64,000 nt of DNA from an uncultured Oscillospiraceae bacterium (lineage in GTDB: Bacteria > Bacillota > Clostridia > Oscillospirales > Oscillospiraceae). The notes beneath the pieces were generated by a model, which saw only the letters and a program-made list of their open reading frames with translations, was not told the origin of the DNA and did no database searches. The stretch spans positions 21,242 to 85,241 of the forward strand of contig CANQRM010000014.1 in assembly GCA_947626265.1 (NCBI GenBank). Reading direction: 5' to 3'. The translations under genes were made by a program, and so were the position numbers. Shown here piece by piece: positions 29,601 through 37,804 of the stretch (its first letter is position 1; each line of letters begins with the position of its first letter).

Positions 29601-29860
29601 AAAACGGCATCCGCACCCATGTGCTGCACAAGATCAAGGACGGCAGTGAGGAGATACCCGACGCCATCCGGCAGGGACACTTGGCCTATATCATCAACAC
29701 CCGGGACATCGGCTCGGAAAAGGGCGTCAACGACGGCGTGCGCATCCGCCAGCTGGCCACGGAGAACAATGTGACCATCTTTACGAGCTTGGACACGGTG
29801 CGGGTGCTGCTGGACGTGCTGGAGGAGACCACGCTCACCATCTCCACCATCGACGCATGA
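26687..29860 (+). CDS. carB: Carbamoyl-phosphate synthase large subunit
   Basis: A 1057-residue protein with the two homologous ATP-grasp halves of CarB: the first opens with VLIIGSGPIVIGQAAEFDYA, the second near residue 548 with VVLGAGPIRIGQGVEFDYS. The carboxyl end is an MGS-like allosteric domain. It makes carbamoyl phosphate for pyrimidine and arginine synthesis. The start is ATG 26687, as TTGGAGG just before it serves as ribosome binding site; TTG 26675 is part of that site. The glutaminase partner carA is not beside it and not in the window. Confidence 0.97.
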   Translation: MAKRTDIKKVLIIGSGPIVIGQAAEFDYAGTQACLALKEEGYEVILCNSNPATIMTDTAIADKVYMEPLTLEYVAKILRYERPDAIIPGIGGQTGLNLAMQLEKKGVLRECRVELLGTPSRSIERAEDREMFKEMCQSIGEPVIPSEITYSIDEAKKAAAEIGYPVVLRPAFTLGGTGGGFANNEDELIEIGLNAFKLSPVHQVLIEKSVKGYKEIEFEVMRDSNDHTITICGMENVDPVGVHTGDSIVVAPILSLSDKDLKMLNDSAIKIIRELKIEGGCNVQFALHPETSEYYLIEVNPRVSRSSALASKASGYPIARVTAKIAMGMALEDIPVAGGTAAIEPSLDYIVAKFPRFPFDKFADAPNTLGTQMKATGEVMGIGSNLEECFLKSVRSLETGVCHFHMAKFDGKSDDELLDYIQDFRDDGIFAAAELLRRGESVKKLHKITMITELFLESIKKIVDMEKTLAAHINDVDVLRKAKVMGFSDKYIAGLWNLTEVEVYEKRKARGITPVFRMVDTLHTGKYIAYLYSSYSGENDSRLTEKKKIVVLGAGPIRIGQGVEFDYSTVHAVQTIKKAGYEAIIINNNPETVSTDYTTADKLYFEPLTPEDAMAIIDFEQPEGVIASLGGQTAINLAQPLMDRGVNIIGTDCAAIERAENRDSFEKILKDLAIPQPMGRAVTKISDGVKAAAEIGYPVLVRPSFVLGGRAMQIVADEEQLRHYLKTAVEIDADKPVLVDKYIQGKEVEVDAICDGRDVFVPGIMELVERTGIHSGDSISVYPTFSVSDKVKGVILQYAKKLGLGIGIVGLYNIQFIVDRHDDVYVIEVNPRSSRTVPFLSKATGYSLADIATEVILGKGLKEQGIFDLYPQEKERYYVKVPVFSFNKIKGMDAYLSPEMKSTGEAIGYDNSLTRALFKALQAGGMRLQNYGTVFATIARGDQPEALPLIRRFYNMGFNIEATPGTAAFLKENGIRTHVLHKIKDGSEEIPDAIRQGHLAYIINTRDIGSEKGVNDGVRIRQLATENNVTIFTSLDTVRVLLDVLEETTLTISTIDA

Positions 29861-30588
29861 AAAAGGCGCTGTTCACCATCGAGAAAAACGAACGTCTCAC
29901 GCCCACTGTTTTGCGCATGACGCTTCGCGGCCCGGCGGAGGCCGTCACCGCGCCGGGGCAGTTTGTGGATATCGCCCTGCCGGGGCGGTTCCTGCGCCGG
30001 CCCATCTCCGTGTGCGACGCGGGGGGCGATACCCTGACGCTTCTCTATAAGGTCGTGGGCGGGGGCACGGAGCAGATGGCGGCCATGGTCCCCGGCGGGA
30101 CGCTGGATATCCTGGCGGGGCTGGGCAACGGCTTCGACACGGCCCCGGCGGGGGAGAGCCCCTTGCTCATCGGAGGAGGCATCGGCGCGGCGCCTCTCTA
30201 TCTGCTTGCCAAAAAGCTGCTGGCAGAAGGCAAGCGGGTCCGGGCTATCCTAGGCTTCAACGGCGCGAATGAGGTGTTCTATGTGGATGAGTTCAAAGCT
30301 TTGGGCTGCGGCGTGACCGTGGCTACGGCGGATGGAAGCGTCGGCGTGAAGGGTTTTGTCACCGACGCCCTGCCGGAGGAGCATAGCTATTACTACGCCT
30401 GCGGGCCGGAGCCCATGCTGCGGGCAGTGTGGGCAAAGGCGGCGGGCTCGGGGCAGCTCAGCTTTGAGGAGCGGATGGGCTGCGGCTTCGGCGCCTGCAT
30501 GGGCTGCACGCGGCAGACGGTGAACGGCCCCAAGCGGGTGTGTAAGGACGGGCCCGTATTCCGGAAGGAGGAGATACTGTGGACCTGA
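29857..30588 (+). CDS. pyrK: Dihydroorotate dehydrogenase electron-transfer subunit
   Basis: A 243-residue FAD and 2Fe-2S protein that passes electrons from PyrD to NAD+. The FAD-binding region has LRRPISVCDAG, the NAD part has LLIGGGIGAAPLYLLAKK, and the iron-sulfur cysteines are in CGFGACMGC with a further Cys in RVCKDGPVF. The start overlaps the carB stop by four bases. It is paired with the following pyrD as the type 1B enzyme. Confidence 0.95.
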   Translation: MKKALFTIEKNERLTPTVLRMTLRGPAEAVTAPGQFVDIALPGRFLRRPISVCDAGGDTLTLLYKVVGGGTEQMAAMVPGGTLDILAGLGNGFDTAPAGESPLLIGGGIGAAPLYLLAKKLLAEGKRVRAILGFNGANEVFYVDEFKALGCGVTVATADGSVGVKGFVTDALPEEHSYYYACGPEPMLRAVWAKAAGSGQLSFEERMGCGFGACMGCTRQTVNGPKRVCKDGPVFRKEEILWT

Positions 30589-31490
30589 GCGTGACGCTGT
30601 GCGGGATAGAGATCGACAATCCGGTCATCCCCGCCTCCGGCACCTTCGGCTATGGCTATGAGTTCGCGGAGCATTACGACATCAACTGCCTGGGGACCTT
30701 CTCCTTCAAGGGCACGACCCGTGAGCCCCGCTTCGGCAACCCCACGCCCCGCATCGCGGAGAGCGCCGCCGGCATGGTCAACGCCGTGGGCCTGCAGAAC
30801 CCCGGCGTGGACAAAGTGATATCAGAGGAGCTTCCCCAGCTCAAAAAGGTATTTCACAAGCCGGTGATGGCCAATGTCAGCGGCTTTTCGGTGGAGGACT
30901 ACGCCTATACCTGCGAGCGGCTTGACAAGGAGCCCCAGGTGGGCTGGCTGGAGGTCAATATCAGCTGCCCCAACGTCCACGGCGGCGGCATGAGCTTCGG
31001 CACGGACCCGGCCGCCGCGGCGGAGGTGGTCCGGGCGGTGAAGGCGGTGACCCGAAAGCCGGTCATCATGAAGCTTACGCCCAACGTGACGGATATCACG
31101 GCCATCGCCCGGGCCTGCGAGGACGCCGGGGCGGACGGCCTCAGCCTCATCAACACCCTCCAGGCCATGCGGATAGATTTGAAAACGAAAAAACCCGTCC
31201 TCGCCAACGTCACCGGCGGCCTTTCCGGCCCAGCGGTGTTCCCCGTGGCCCTGCGGATGGTGTACCAGGTCTATGAGGCCGTGTCCATTCCCATCGTAGG
31301 CGTGGGCGGCGTAAGCTCTGCCGAGGACGTGATCGAGATGATGCTGGCGGGGGCAACCGCCGTGGAGGTGGGGGCGGCCAATCTCGTGGACCCCTGCGCC
31401 TCGCGGGACATCACAGCGGCCCTGCCGGGGGTCATGGAGAAGTACGGGATACAGAATCTTAAAGATATCATAGGAGGAGCCCATGGGTAA
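30579..31490 (+). CDS. pyrD: Dihydroorotate dehydrogenase B, catalytic subunit
   Basis: A 303-residue FMN enzyme that oxidises dihydroorotate to orotate. It has NPVIPASGTFGYG, the substrate loop NISCPNVHGGG with catalytic-type Cys, and the phosphate-binding VPIVGVGGV-like segment. It starts at GTG 30579, ten bases inside pyrK, with AAGGAGGAG before it. The gene pair pyrK-pyrD marks the NAD-dependent 1B type. Confidence 0.95.
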   Translation: MDLSVTLCGIEIDNPVIPASGTFGYGYEFAEHYDINCLGTFSFKGTTREPRFGNPTPRIAESAAGMVNAVGLQNPGVDKVISEELPQLKKVFHKPVMANVSGFSVEDYAYTCERLDKEPQVGWLEVNISCPNVHGGGMSFGTDPAAAAEVVRAVKAVTRKPVIMKLTPNVTDITAIARACEDAGADGLSLINTLQAMRIDLKTKKPVLANVTGGLSGPAVFPVALRMVYQVYEAVSIPIVGVGGVSSAEDVIEMMLAGATAVEVGAANLVDPCASRDITAALPGVMEKYGIQNLKDIIGGAHG

Positions 31491-32181
31491 GGACGTGATC
31501 GTGGCCTGCGACTTTTCAAGCGCCCAGGCCGTATACGGGTTTTTGGACAAATTTACCGGGCGGAAGCCCTTCGTAAAGATTGGCATGGAGCTTTTCTATG
31601 CCGAGGGACCGGACGTCGTCCGGCAGATCAAGGCCCGGGGCCATAAGATATTCCTGGACCTGAAGCTGCACGACATCCCCAACACGGTGAAAAAGGCCAT
31701 GGCGGTGCTGTCGGGGCTGTACGTGGACATCGTGAACCTCCACGCGGCGGGCACGTCCGCCATGATGGAGGCGGCGCTGGAGGGGCTCACCCGCCCCGAC
31801 GGGACGCGTCCGCTGCTCATCGCCGTCACCCAGCTCACCAGCACCGACCAGCAGAGCATGGAGCGGGACCTTCTCATCCGCGAGCCCATGGCGGACGTGG
31901 TCATGCACTACGCCGAGACGGCGAAGAGGGCCGGTCTGGACGGCGTCGTGTGCTCGCCCATGGAGGCGAAGGCCGTCCATGACCGCTGCGGTCGGGGCTT
32001 TCTCACCGTTACCCCGGGCGTGCGCTTTGCCGACGGGGACAGGGGGGACCAAAAGCGGGTCATGACCCCGGCGGAGGCCAAAAAGATAGGCTCCGACTAC
32101 ATCGTGGTGGGCCGGCCCATCACCGCCGCGGCGGACCCGGTAGCGGCCTATGAGCGGTGCATGGCGGAATTCGTTGACTGA
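31483..32181 (+). CDS. pyrF: Orotidine-5'-phosphate decarboxylase
   Basis: A 232-residue TIM-barrel enzyme that converts OMP to UMP. The active-site tetrad is visible in FLDLKLHDIPNTVKKA, and TPGVRFADGDRGDQKRVMTP and DYIVVGRPIT are the phosphate-binding regions. It starts eight bases within pyrD, with AGGAGG as ribosome binding site. Confidence 0.96.
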   Translation: MGKDVIVACDFSSAQAVYGFLDKFTGRKPFVKIGMELFYAEGPDVVRQIKARGHKIFLDLKLHDIPNTVKKAMAVLSGLYVDIVNLHAAGTSAMMEAALEGLTRPDGTRPLLIAVTQLTSTDQQSMERDLLIREPMADVVMHYAETAKRAGLDGVVCSPMEAKAVHDRCGRGFLTVTPGVRFADGDRGDQKRVMTPAEAKKIGSDYIVVGRPITAAADPVAAYERCMAEFVD

Positions 32182-32192
32182 GGTGTGGAAAG

Positions 32193-32837
32193 ATGGATAG
32201 AAAAACCCTTATCGCGAAGGACCTTTTGAAGATCAAGGCGGTGTTCTTCCGCCCGGAGGAGCCCTTCACCTGGGCCAGCGGCATCAAGAGCCCTGTCTAC
32301 TGCGACAACCGCCTGACCCTGACGGCGCCGGAGGTGCGCACAGACGTGGAGGAGGGTCTTGCGGCCCTTATCAGGGAGAAGTACCCCGACGCGGAGGTGC
32401 TCATGGGCACCTCTACCGCCGGTATCGCCCACGCGGCCATCACCGGACACATCCTGGGCCTGCCTATGGGCTATGTCCGCTCCGGGGCCAAGGACCACGG
32501 CCGGAAAAACCAGATCGAGGGTAAGCTGGAGCCGGGGCAGAAGGTGGTGGTGGTGGAGGACCTTATCTCCACCGGCGGCAGCGTGCTGGAGGTGGTGGAC
32601 GTACTGCGCCAGGCGGGCGCAGAGGTCCTGGGCATCGTGAGCATCTTCACCTACGGCATGAAAAAGGGCCTGGACCGCCTCGCCGCGGCGGACGTGGAGA
32701 ACACCTCCCTCACGGACTTTGACGCCATCGCCCAGGTGGCGGCGGAGGAGGGGTATATAAAGCTCGAGGACGTGGCCCGGCTCATCAAGTTCAGGAACGA
32801 CCCCTCCGATGAGAGCTGGATGGAGGCGGCCAAATGA
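32193..32837 (+). CDS. pyrE: Orotate phosphoribosyltransferase
   Basis: A 214-residue phosphoribosyltransferase joining orotate with PRPP. The PRPP motif [18 protein letters not shown] is clear, as is the [16 protein letters not shown]-terminal segment and the flexible loop [14 protein letters not shown]. It lies 11 bases after pyrF and overlaps pyrB by four bases. Confidence 0.96.
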   Translation: MDRKTLIAKDLLKIKAVFFRPEEPFTWASGIKSPVYCDNRLTLTAPEVRTDVEEGLAALIREKYPDAEVLMGTSTAGIAHAAITGHILGLPMGYVRSGAKDHGRKNQIEGKLEPGQKVVVVEDLISTGGSVLEVVDVLRQAGAEVLGIVSIFTYGMKKGLDRLAAADVENTSLTDFDAIAQVAAEEGYIKLEDVARLIKFRNDPSDESWMEAAK

Positions 32838-33910
32838 GGAGCGTCATCGACATCCTGGACCTCTCCGTCCAGGAGCTGGACGATATGATCGCCACGGCCC
32901 TGGACATCATCGACCATCCTGCCAAGTACGCCCACGCCTGCGAGGGAAAGAAGCTGGCCACGCTGTTTTTTGAGCCCTCCACCCGCACCCGGCTCAGTTT
33001 CACGGCGGCCATGTACGAGCTGGGCGGCTACGTGCTGGGCTTTTCGGAGGCGGCCAGTTCCTCGGCCTCCAAGGGCGAGAGCGTGGCGGACACAGCAAAG
33101 ATCGTCAGCTGCTACGCCGACATCATCGCCATGCGCCATCCCCGGGAGGGGGCGGCGCTGGTGGCAGCGAGAAACGCCTCTATCCCCGTCATCAACGGGG
33201 GCGACGGGGGCCACTGCCACCCAACCCAGACGCTGGCGGACCTTCTCACCATCCGCCGGGAGCTGGGCAGGCTGGACCACCTCACCATCGGTCTCTGCGG
33301 CGACCTCAAATACGGCCGCACGGTCCACTCCCTCATCAACGCCATGTGCCGCTACAAGGGGACAAAGTTCGTGCTCATCTCCCCGGAGGAGCTGCGCCTG
33401 CCGGAGTACATGGAAAAAGATGTGCTCAAGGCCAAGGGCGTGCCCTATACCAGCACGGCGGACCTGGACGGGGCCATCCCGGACTTGGATATCCTCTACA
33501 TGACCCGCATCCAGCGGGAGCGGTTCGACGACCCGGACCAGTACGAGCGGCTGAAGGACAGCTATGTGCTCACGTCTGAAAAGCTGAAAGCGGCAAAAGA
33601 ACGCATGGCGGTGCTCCACCCGCTGCCCCGGGTCAATGAGATCAGCGTGGCGGTGGACGACGACCCGAGAGCGGCATACTTCCGCCAGGCCCTGAACGGG
33701 AAGTACATGCGCATGGCGCTCATATTAAAGCTCCTGGACGAGGCAAAAAAGCCCGCGCCCCCGGCCAAGGCGGAGGAGTATACGGACAGGTTCCGATGCC
33801 GGAACCCCAAGTGCATCACCTGCGTGGAGCAGGAGCTTTCCCAGCAGTTCCGGCTCACAGGCGAGGGCAAATACCGGTGCGTCTACTGCGAGACCGCCGC
33901 GGAGGAATGA
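32834..33910 (+). CDS. pyrB: Aspartate carbamoyltransferase with a fused PyrI-like zinc domain
   Basis: A 358-residue protein. Residues 1-305 are the catalytic chain, with the carbamoyl-phosphate loop [12 protein letters not shown], the aspartate-domain HPTQTLADL and the HPLPRVNEI segment. The last 45 residues carry [13 protein letters not shown] and then CVYCE, a four-Cys zinc site like that at the end of the regulatory chain PyrI, but the nucleotide-binding allosteric domain of PyrI is missing. No separate pyrI is present. The catalytic function is secure; the role of the zinc tail (perhaps assembly) is inference. Last gene of the pyr operon. Confidence 0.93.
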   Translation: MRSVIDILDLSVQELDDMIATALDIIDHPAKYAHACEGKKLATLFFEPSTRTRLSFTAAMYELGGYVLGFSEAASSSASKGESVADTAKIVSCYADIIAMRHPREGAALVAARNASIPVINGGDGGHCHPTQTLADLLTIRRELGRLDHLTIGLCGDLKYGRTVHSLINAMCRYKGTKFVLISPEELRLPEYMEKDVLKAKGVPYTSTADLDGAIPDLDILYMTRIQRERFDDPDQYERLKDSYVLTSEKLKAAKERMAVLHPLPRVNEISVAVDDDPRAAYFRQALNGKYMRMALILKLLDEAKKPAPPAKAEEYTDRFRCRNPKCITCVEQELSQQFRLTGEGKYRCVYCETAAEE

Positions 33911-33932
33911 CCCCTGTTTGGATAACAAAAAA

Positions 33933-33960
33933 CTGCCATCCGAGTGGATGGCAGCTTTTT
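33933..33960. terminator. Bidirectional terminator between pyrB and the hydroxyacid dehydrogenase gene
   Basis: Nine-bp stem (CTGCCATCC with GGATGGCAG), four-base loop, a C then five T on the plus side and six A on the other side. It serves pyrB (plus) and the convergent minus-strand gene. Confidence 0.92.
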
Positions 33961-33971
33961 GTTAATAAGTA

Positions 33972-34940
33972 TCAGTATCCCCGGGAGCGGTCCACCGTGT
34001 GGGCCAGGGGGCGGCCGGCCATGTAGTTTTCCAGGTCCTCGCAGAACTGGTCCACGTTCCTGTCGCAGGTATAGGGCAGGGTCATGTTTCCCGCCACATG
34101 GGGGGTCAGGACCAGGTTCTTCGCCGTCCACAGGGGATGGTCCGGGGGCAGGGGCTCCGGGTCCACCACGTCCAATGCCGCGCCGGCGATCTTCCCGGCG
34201 TTCAGGGCGGCGACGAGGGCTTCCTGGTCGATGGCGGTGCCCCGGCCCACGTTGATGACCAGCGCCTGTTCATTCAAAAGGGCGACGCGCTCCGCGCTCA
34301 GGATCTTCTGGGTCTCGTCTGTGCCGGGCAGGGCCATGACCAGTATCTCCACCTCCGGGAGAAGCTGGTCCAGCTTAGCCACGGGATACACCTCGTCGAA
34401 CCCCTCCACGGGCCTGCCGCTGCGGCTGACGCCGGTGATCTTCGCCGCGCCCAGGGCCCGGAAGCTGTGGGCGATGCAGCGGCCTATCTGGCCGGTGCCC
34501 AGCATGGTGAGATGGCAGTCTTTGATGGAGCGGATGGGGAGCACGCCCTGCCACTTGTGATCGTCCATCCACACCTTGTACTCCGGCATGCGCCGCAGGA
34601 GCATCAGCGTCACCATCACCGTGTGCTCGGAGATGGTCAGGCCGTAGACGTTGGAGTTGGTGAGCTGGCAGTCCGGACCGGGGAAAAGGGTGGGGTCTTT
34701 GCAGTAGAGGTCCACCCCCGCGAAGCTGCAGCAGTACCACTTGAGCTTCTTGCACTGCTTTAAGAGCTTCGGCGTGCAGCTGTAGAGTATCTCGGCGTTT
34801 GCGCCCACCTTCGCCGCCTCGTCCATCTGAGCCATGGTGAAGAAGTGAACGGTGAAACCGCCCTTTTCCGCCACAGCGCGGATCTGCGCCTTATGGGCGT
34901 CGGTGAGGAAGTCCAGGCATACGCATATATCTCTCGACAT
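33972..34940 (-). CDS. D-isomer 2-hydroxyacid dehydrogenase family protein
   Basis: A 322-residue NAD(P)-dependent dehydrogenase. The nucleotide-binding motif is MLGTGQIGRCIAHSF (near residue 148); the catalytic Arg lies in VINVGRGTAIDQEAL, the Glu in ALDVVDPEPLP and the His in LTPHVAGN. The open frame runs upstream, but ATG 34940 has GAAAGGAT before it and starts the conserved sequence. It shares its strand with the pectinesterase, but a terminator lies between them. Possible substrates are 2-keto acids from uronate breakdown; the specific reaction cannot be told. Confidence 0.88.
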   Translation of the reverse strand: MSRDICVCLDFLTDAHKAQIRAVAEKGGFTVHFFTMAQMDEAAKVGANAEILYSCTPKLLKQCKKLKWYCCSFAGVDLYCKDPTLFPGPDCQLTNSNVYGLTISEHTVMVTLMLLRRMPEYKVWMDDHKWQGVLPIRSIKDCHLTMLGTGQIGRCIAHSFRALGAAKITGVSRSGRPVEGFDEVYPVAKLDQLLPEVEILVMALPGTDETQKILSAERVALLNEQALVINVGRGTAIDQEALVAALNAGKIAGAALDVVDPEPLPPDHPLWTAKNLVLTPHVAGNMTLPYTCDRNVDQFCEDLENYMAGRPLAHTVDRSRGY

Positions 34941-35008
34941 GGGAAAACCATCCTTTCTCGTGATAACTGCTCCCATTTTAATCGCGGCGGGAGGAAAAAG
35001 CAAGCATA

Positions 35009-35032
35009 AGGGACCGGCGTCTGCCGGTCCCT
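35009..35032 (-). terminator. Terminator after the pectinesterase gene
   Basis: Ten-bp stem (AGGGACCGGC with GCCGGTCCCT) and four-base loop just beyond the pectinesterase stop. On the minus strand it is followed by a T-rich stretch ending in TTTTT. Confidence 0.75.
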
Positions 35033-35037
35033 GTTCG

Positions 35038-35895
35038 TTACATTGTTTTTGCCCAGGGCACGCGCCCGGGGGAGAGGGGCATCTCGTAAAACCGGGCGGT
35101 CCTGTCCCGGTCCGTGTCGTTCCACTTGTCGAAGCCCAAAGGGGCGATGTGGGGCCCGTAGGTGCAGTTATCGAATACGCACAGCCCATAGTCCCGCCAG
35201 GGGCGGGCCAGCCAGATGCTGCCCTCCGCCACGCCGGGGGCGGCGGTGAAGCGGCAATTATGAAAGGTGAACCCCTTGGTCTGCTCCGGGGCGTGGGCCG
35301 GCGCGGCGGCGTAGCCTATGTTCCGGGCGTCCAAAAGGGAGCGTATCTCGCAGTTATCAAAAAGCGCCTTCCCGCAGCCAAAGATAAAGTCCACAGTGCC
35401 CTCGATGAGGCAGTCGGTGAACCGCTGGGCGCAGGGCTTGTCCCGGCGGAGCATGTCCGGCAGGAAACCCTCATAGCGCTCTATGAGGTCGGCAGGGAGG
35501 GGGCCTAAGAAGAGAGTGTCCTGGGTGGAGGTGAGGCGGCAGCGCTCCATGGTGAAATCGTCGCCGTAGACCGTGAGAGCCACCTCCTGGCCCTTCGTCT
35601 CGGGGTGAAGGGCGTCATTGACGATGGAGAGGTCCCGCATGGTGACGCCGTCGGCGCATACGGCCAGGGTCCAGGTGCGGAAGGTGTTATACTCTTTTCC
35701 ATTTTTGTCCAGCTTTTTGGCGTAGTCGTCCCAGACGATGCGGGTGCTGTCTGCGCCTTCACCCACGACGGTGAGGCCGGGGACGGATATGGACGATTTC
35801 GCACGGTACTCGCCTGCCGCCAGGCGGACCGTATCCCCGGGAGAGGCGCTGGCAAAGGCCTTTTGCAGGTCATCACCGGGTTTTAAGCTTATCAC
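35038..35895 (-). CDS. Pectinesterase (carbohydrate esterase family 8)
   Basis: A 285-residue right-handed beta-helix enzyme that removes methyl esters from pectin. The family motifs are present: LTSTQDTLFLG (conserved Gln-Asp), GTVDFIFG (catalytic Asp) and WLARPWRDYG (Arg/Trp substrate contacts). There is no signal peptide, so it acts in the cytoplasm on imported oligogalacturonides. The start is GTG 35895, with AAAGGGTG before it. It is divergent from the pectin transporter operon. Confidence 0.9.
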   Translation of the reverse strand: MISLKPGDDLQKAFASASPGDTVRLAAGEYRAKSSISVPGLTVVGEGADSTRIVWDDYAKKLDKNGKEYNTFRTWTLAVCADGVTMRDLSIVNDALHPETKGQEVALTVYGDDFTMERCRLTSTQDTLFLGPLPADLIERYEGFLPDMLRRDKPCAQRFTDCLIEGTVDFIFGCGKALFDNCEIRSLLDARNIGYAAAPAHAPEQTKGFTFHNCRFTAAPGVAEGSIWLARPWRDYGLCVFDNCTYGPHIAPLGFDKWNDTDRDRTARFYEMPLSPGRVPWAKTM

Positions 35896-35937
35896 GGCAG
35901 TTCACCCTTTCCTGATATCTTCGCTTATTTACTGTGC

Positions 35938-35943
35938 ATTATA
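35938..35943 (-). promoter_or_regulatory. Candidate -10 box of the pectinesterase gene
   Basis: TATAAT on the minus strand, about 43 bases before the GTG start, in an AT-rich 250-base divergent region. The -35 region is weak (TAGCCA at 17 bases), so an activator may be needed. Confidence 0.45.
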
Positions 35944-36038
35944 TACGATTTGAAACAGGATGGCTATAACAGTTTTCACAAAAATTTCCCCAGGGCGATT
36001 TTGTCCATAAAGAAAAATATTTTATCCATATACATCAT

Positions 36039-36066
36039 TTGGGCAATAATGTATAATTACTATAAA
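36039..36066 (+). promoter_or_regulatory. Candidate promoter of the pectin transporter operon
   Basis: TTGGGC (36039-36044) and TATAAA (36061-36066) with 16 bases between, in the AT-rich divergent region 35896-36152. It lies about 85 bases before the first plus-strand gene. A second TATAAT at 36052-36057 overlaps the spacer. Confidence 0.45.
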
Positions 36067-36152
36067 TTATTGGGTAAATGGCTGACTATACCTGTCATTA
36101 TCCACAAAAACTCCCCACTGTTTTCGTACAGTATGCGGAGAGCGAGGTCACT

Positions 36153-36734
36153 ATGAGAAGGCAGCGGACATGGAAGCAATACCGTGCCATCGACCTTGGC
36201 ATGTTCGCGGTGATGCTGGCCATATTCGAGTACATCATCGTGCGGGCGGCCAACTGGTGGTTCCCTGGACAGCCCTACGTGGTGTCCCTGGCGGCGCCGG
36301 TCACGGCCATCGTGTACATGCGCTGGGGTCCCTGGGGCGCCATCCACGCCGTGGAGGCGGGTATCGTCTTCTGCTTCTTCTCCGGGGCGGACAGGAGCCA
36401 GTACATTATTTACTGCGCGGGCAACCTGCTGTCGCTTTTGTCGCTTCTCATGCTGAAGAAGCTGGGGAAGGAGAAGGTCCGCGAGACAAGGTGGGGCCTG
36501 ATGTTCCCGGTAGTGGTCCTGCTTTTGATGCAGGCCGGCCGGGCGGCGGTGGCCTTCGCACTGGGGGCTTCTCCGCCGGCGTTGCTGGAGTTTTTCACCA
36601 CGGACAGCTTATCTTACGTATTCACCCTTGTGATCGTCTGGATCGCCCGTAAGCTGGACGGCATCTATGAGGATCAAAAACACTACCTTGTGCGTATCCA
36701 CACGCAGGAGGAAGAAAAAGGAGGTCAACTATGA
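36153..36734 (+). CDS. Small polytopic membrane protein, possibly ECF S-component-like
   Basis: A 193-residue protein with about five to six hydrophobic helices, starting at LGMFAVMLAIFEYIIVRAA. The segment QPYVVSLAAPVTAIVYMRWG followed by GAIHAVEAG recalls substrate-binding S components of energy-coupling-factor transporters, but this is weak. ATG 36153 is preferred with GCGAGG ahead; the frame stays open upstream to 36078. Its stop overlaps the start of the LplB-like permease, so it belongs to the pectin transporter operon. No ECF A/T subunits are nearby. Confidence 0.5.
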   Translation: MRRQRTWKQYRAIDLGMFAVMLAIFEYIIVRAANWWFPGQPYVVSLAAPVTAIVYMRWGPWGAIHAVEAGIVFCFFSGADRSQYIIYCAGNLLSLLSLLMLKKLGKEKVRETRWGLMFPVVVLLLMQAGRAAVAFALGASPPALLEFFTTDSLSYVFTLVIVWIARKLDGIYEDQKHYLVRIHTQEEEKGGQL

Positions 36735-37786
36735 AATCAGGGGCAGCGGATTTCCTCGAATTTGACAAGGCCAAAGGGGTCTATCGGGTAAGTCCGGAGC
36801 AGACCGTTCGGGATGACGTGGAGAAGCACTACTGGCTTCACGTCGGCCGCACCGTCGCAAAGGACTGGCGGCTGTACGTCATGCTGATCCCCATGCTGCT
36901 GGTCTTCCTTTTCTGGCGCTACTTCCCCATGTATGAGCTGCTGGGGTGCTTCAAGGTGTCGGACAACGTCCTGCCTGTGTCGAAGCAGCTGTTCTCCGGC
37001 TTTTCGTACTTCAAGCGCCTGCTGTTCGCGGGGGACGGCCTTTCCACGGACTTCTGGCGGGCTCTGCGCAACACCTTCATCCTGAGCTTCTACGGACTGT
37101 GCTTCGGGTTCCCCATCCCCATCATCCTGGCGCTGTTCTTCAATGAGATCCGGTCCAACATCGCCCGGAGCGTGTACCAGGTGCTGACCTACCTGCCCAA
37201 GTTCATGTCCACGGTCGTCATGACCTCCCTGGTGACGATGCTGGTGAAGCAGGGCTCCCTCACCACCGGCATGGGCATCGTGAGCCAGTTCCTGTCCAAC
37301 GTGGGGCTCATCAGCCCGGAGGTGGCCAACGCGGGCCTTCTCAACAACCCCTCCTTCTTCCGCTCCATCTACCAGATCAGCGGCATATGGGAGGGCGCGG
37401 GCTACGACTCCATCGTCTTCTTCGCCGCCATCATCGCCATCAGCCCCACCAGCTACGAGGCCGCGCAGATCGACGGCGCCAACAAGATGGCCCAGATGCG
37501 GTACGTGGTTTTGCCCAGTATCCTCTCCACCATCGTCATCATGCTCATAACCCGTATCGGTACGCTCCTGAATATCGGCTATGAGAAGGTCCTTCTGCTT
37601 TACAATCCCAATACATACGTGACCGCCGACGTGGTGTCCACCTTCGCCAACCGGAACGGCATGGGCACCGGCGCTGGTACAGGCATCGCGGCCGCGGCGG
37701 AGATGATGAACAACGTCATCGGCATGCTGCTGGTCATAGGCGCCAACACCATCGCCCGAAAGGCGTCCGATACGTCGCTGTACTGA
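36731..37786 (+). CDS. Carbohydrate ABC transporter permease, LplB type
   Basis: A 351-residue permease with six predicted helices; TM1 (LYVMLIPMLLVFLFWRYFPM) follows a 55-residue cytoplasmic arm. The EAA loop is at EAAQIDGANKMAQMRYVVLP. LplB/YtcO-type permeases work with LplC-type partners and large LplA lipoproteins to import complex oligosaccharides. GGAGG precedes the ATG, which overlaps the previous stop. Context points to oligogalacturonides. Confidence 0.9.
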   Translation: MKSGAADFLEFDKAKGVYRVSPEQTVRDDVEKHYWLHVGRTVAKDWRLYVMLIPMLLVFLFWRYFPMYELLGCFKVSDNVLPVSKQLFSGFSYFKRLLFAGDGLSTDFWRALRNTFILSFYGLCFGFPIPIILALFFNEIRSNIARSVYQVLTYLPKFMSTVVMTSLVTMLVKQGSLTTGMGIVSQFLSNVGLISPEVANAGLLNNPSFFRSIYQISGIWEGAGYDSIVFFAAIIAISPTSYEAAQIDGANKMAQMRYVVLPSILSTIVIMLITRIGTLLNIGYEKVLLLYNPNTYVTADVVSTFANRNGMGTGAGTGIAAAAEMMNNVIGMLLVIGANTIARKASDTSLY

Positions 37787-37804
37787 CGAGGGGAGGGCGC
37801 AAAG

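Noticed and set aside
36078..36152. Upstream extension (25 codons) of the small membrane protein at 36153
   Set aside because: The extension lacks a ribosome binding site and lies within the promoter region; the ATG at 36153 starts the basic arm before the first helix.
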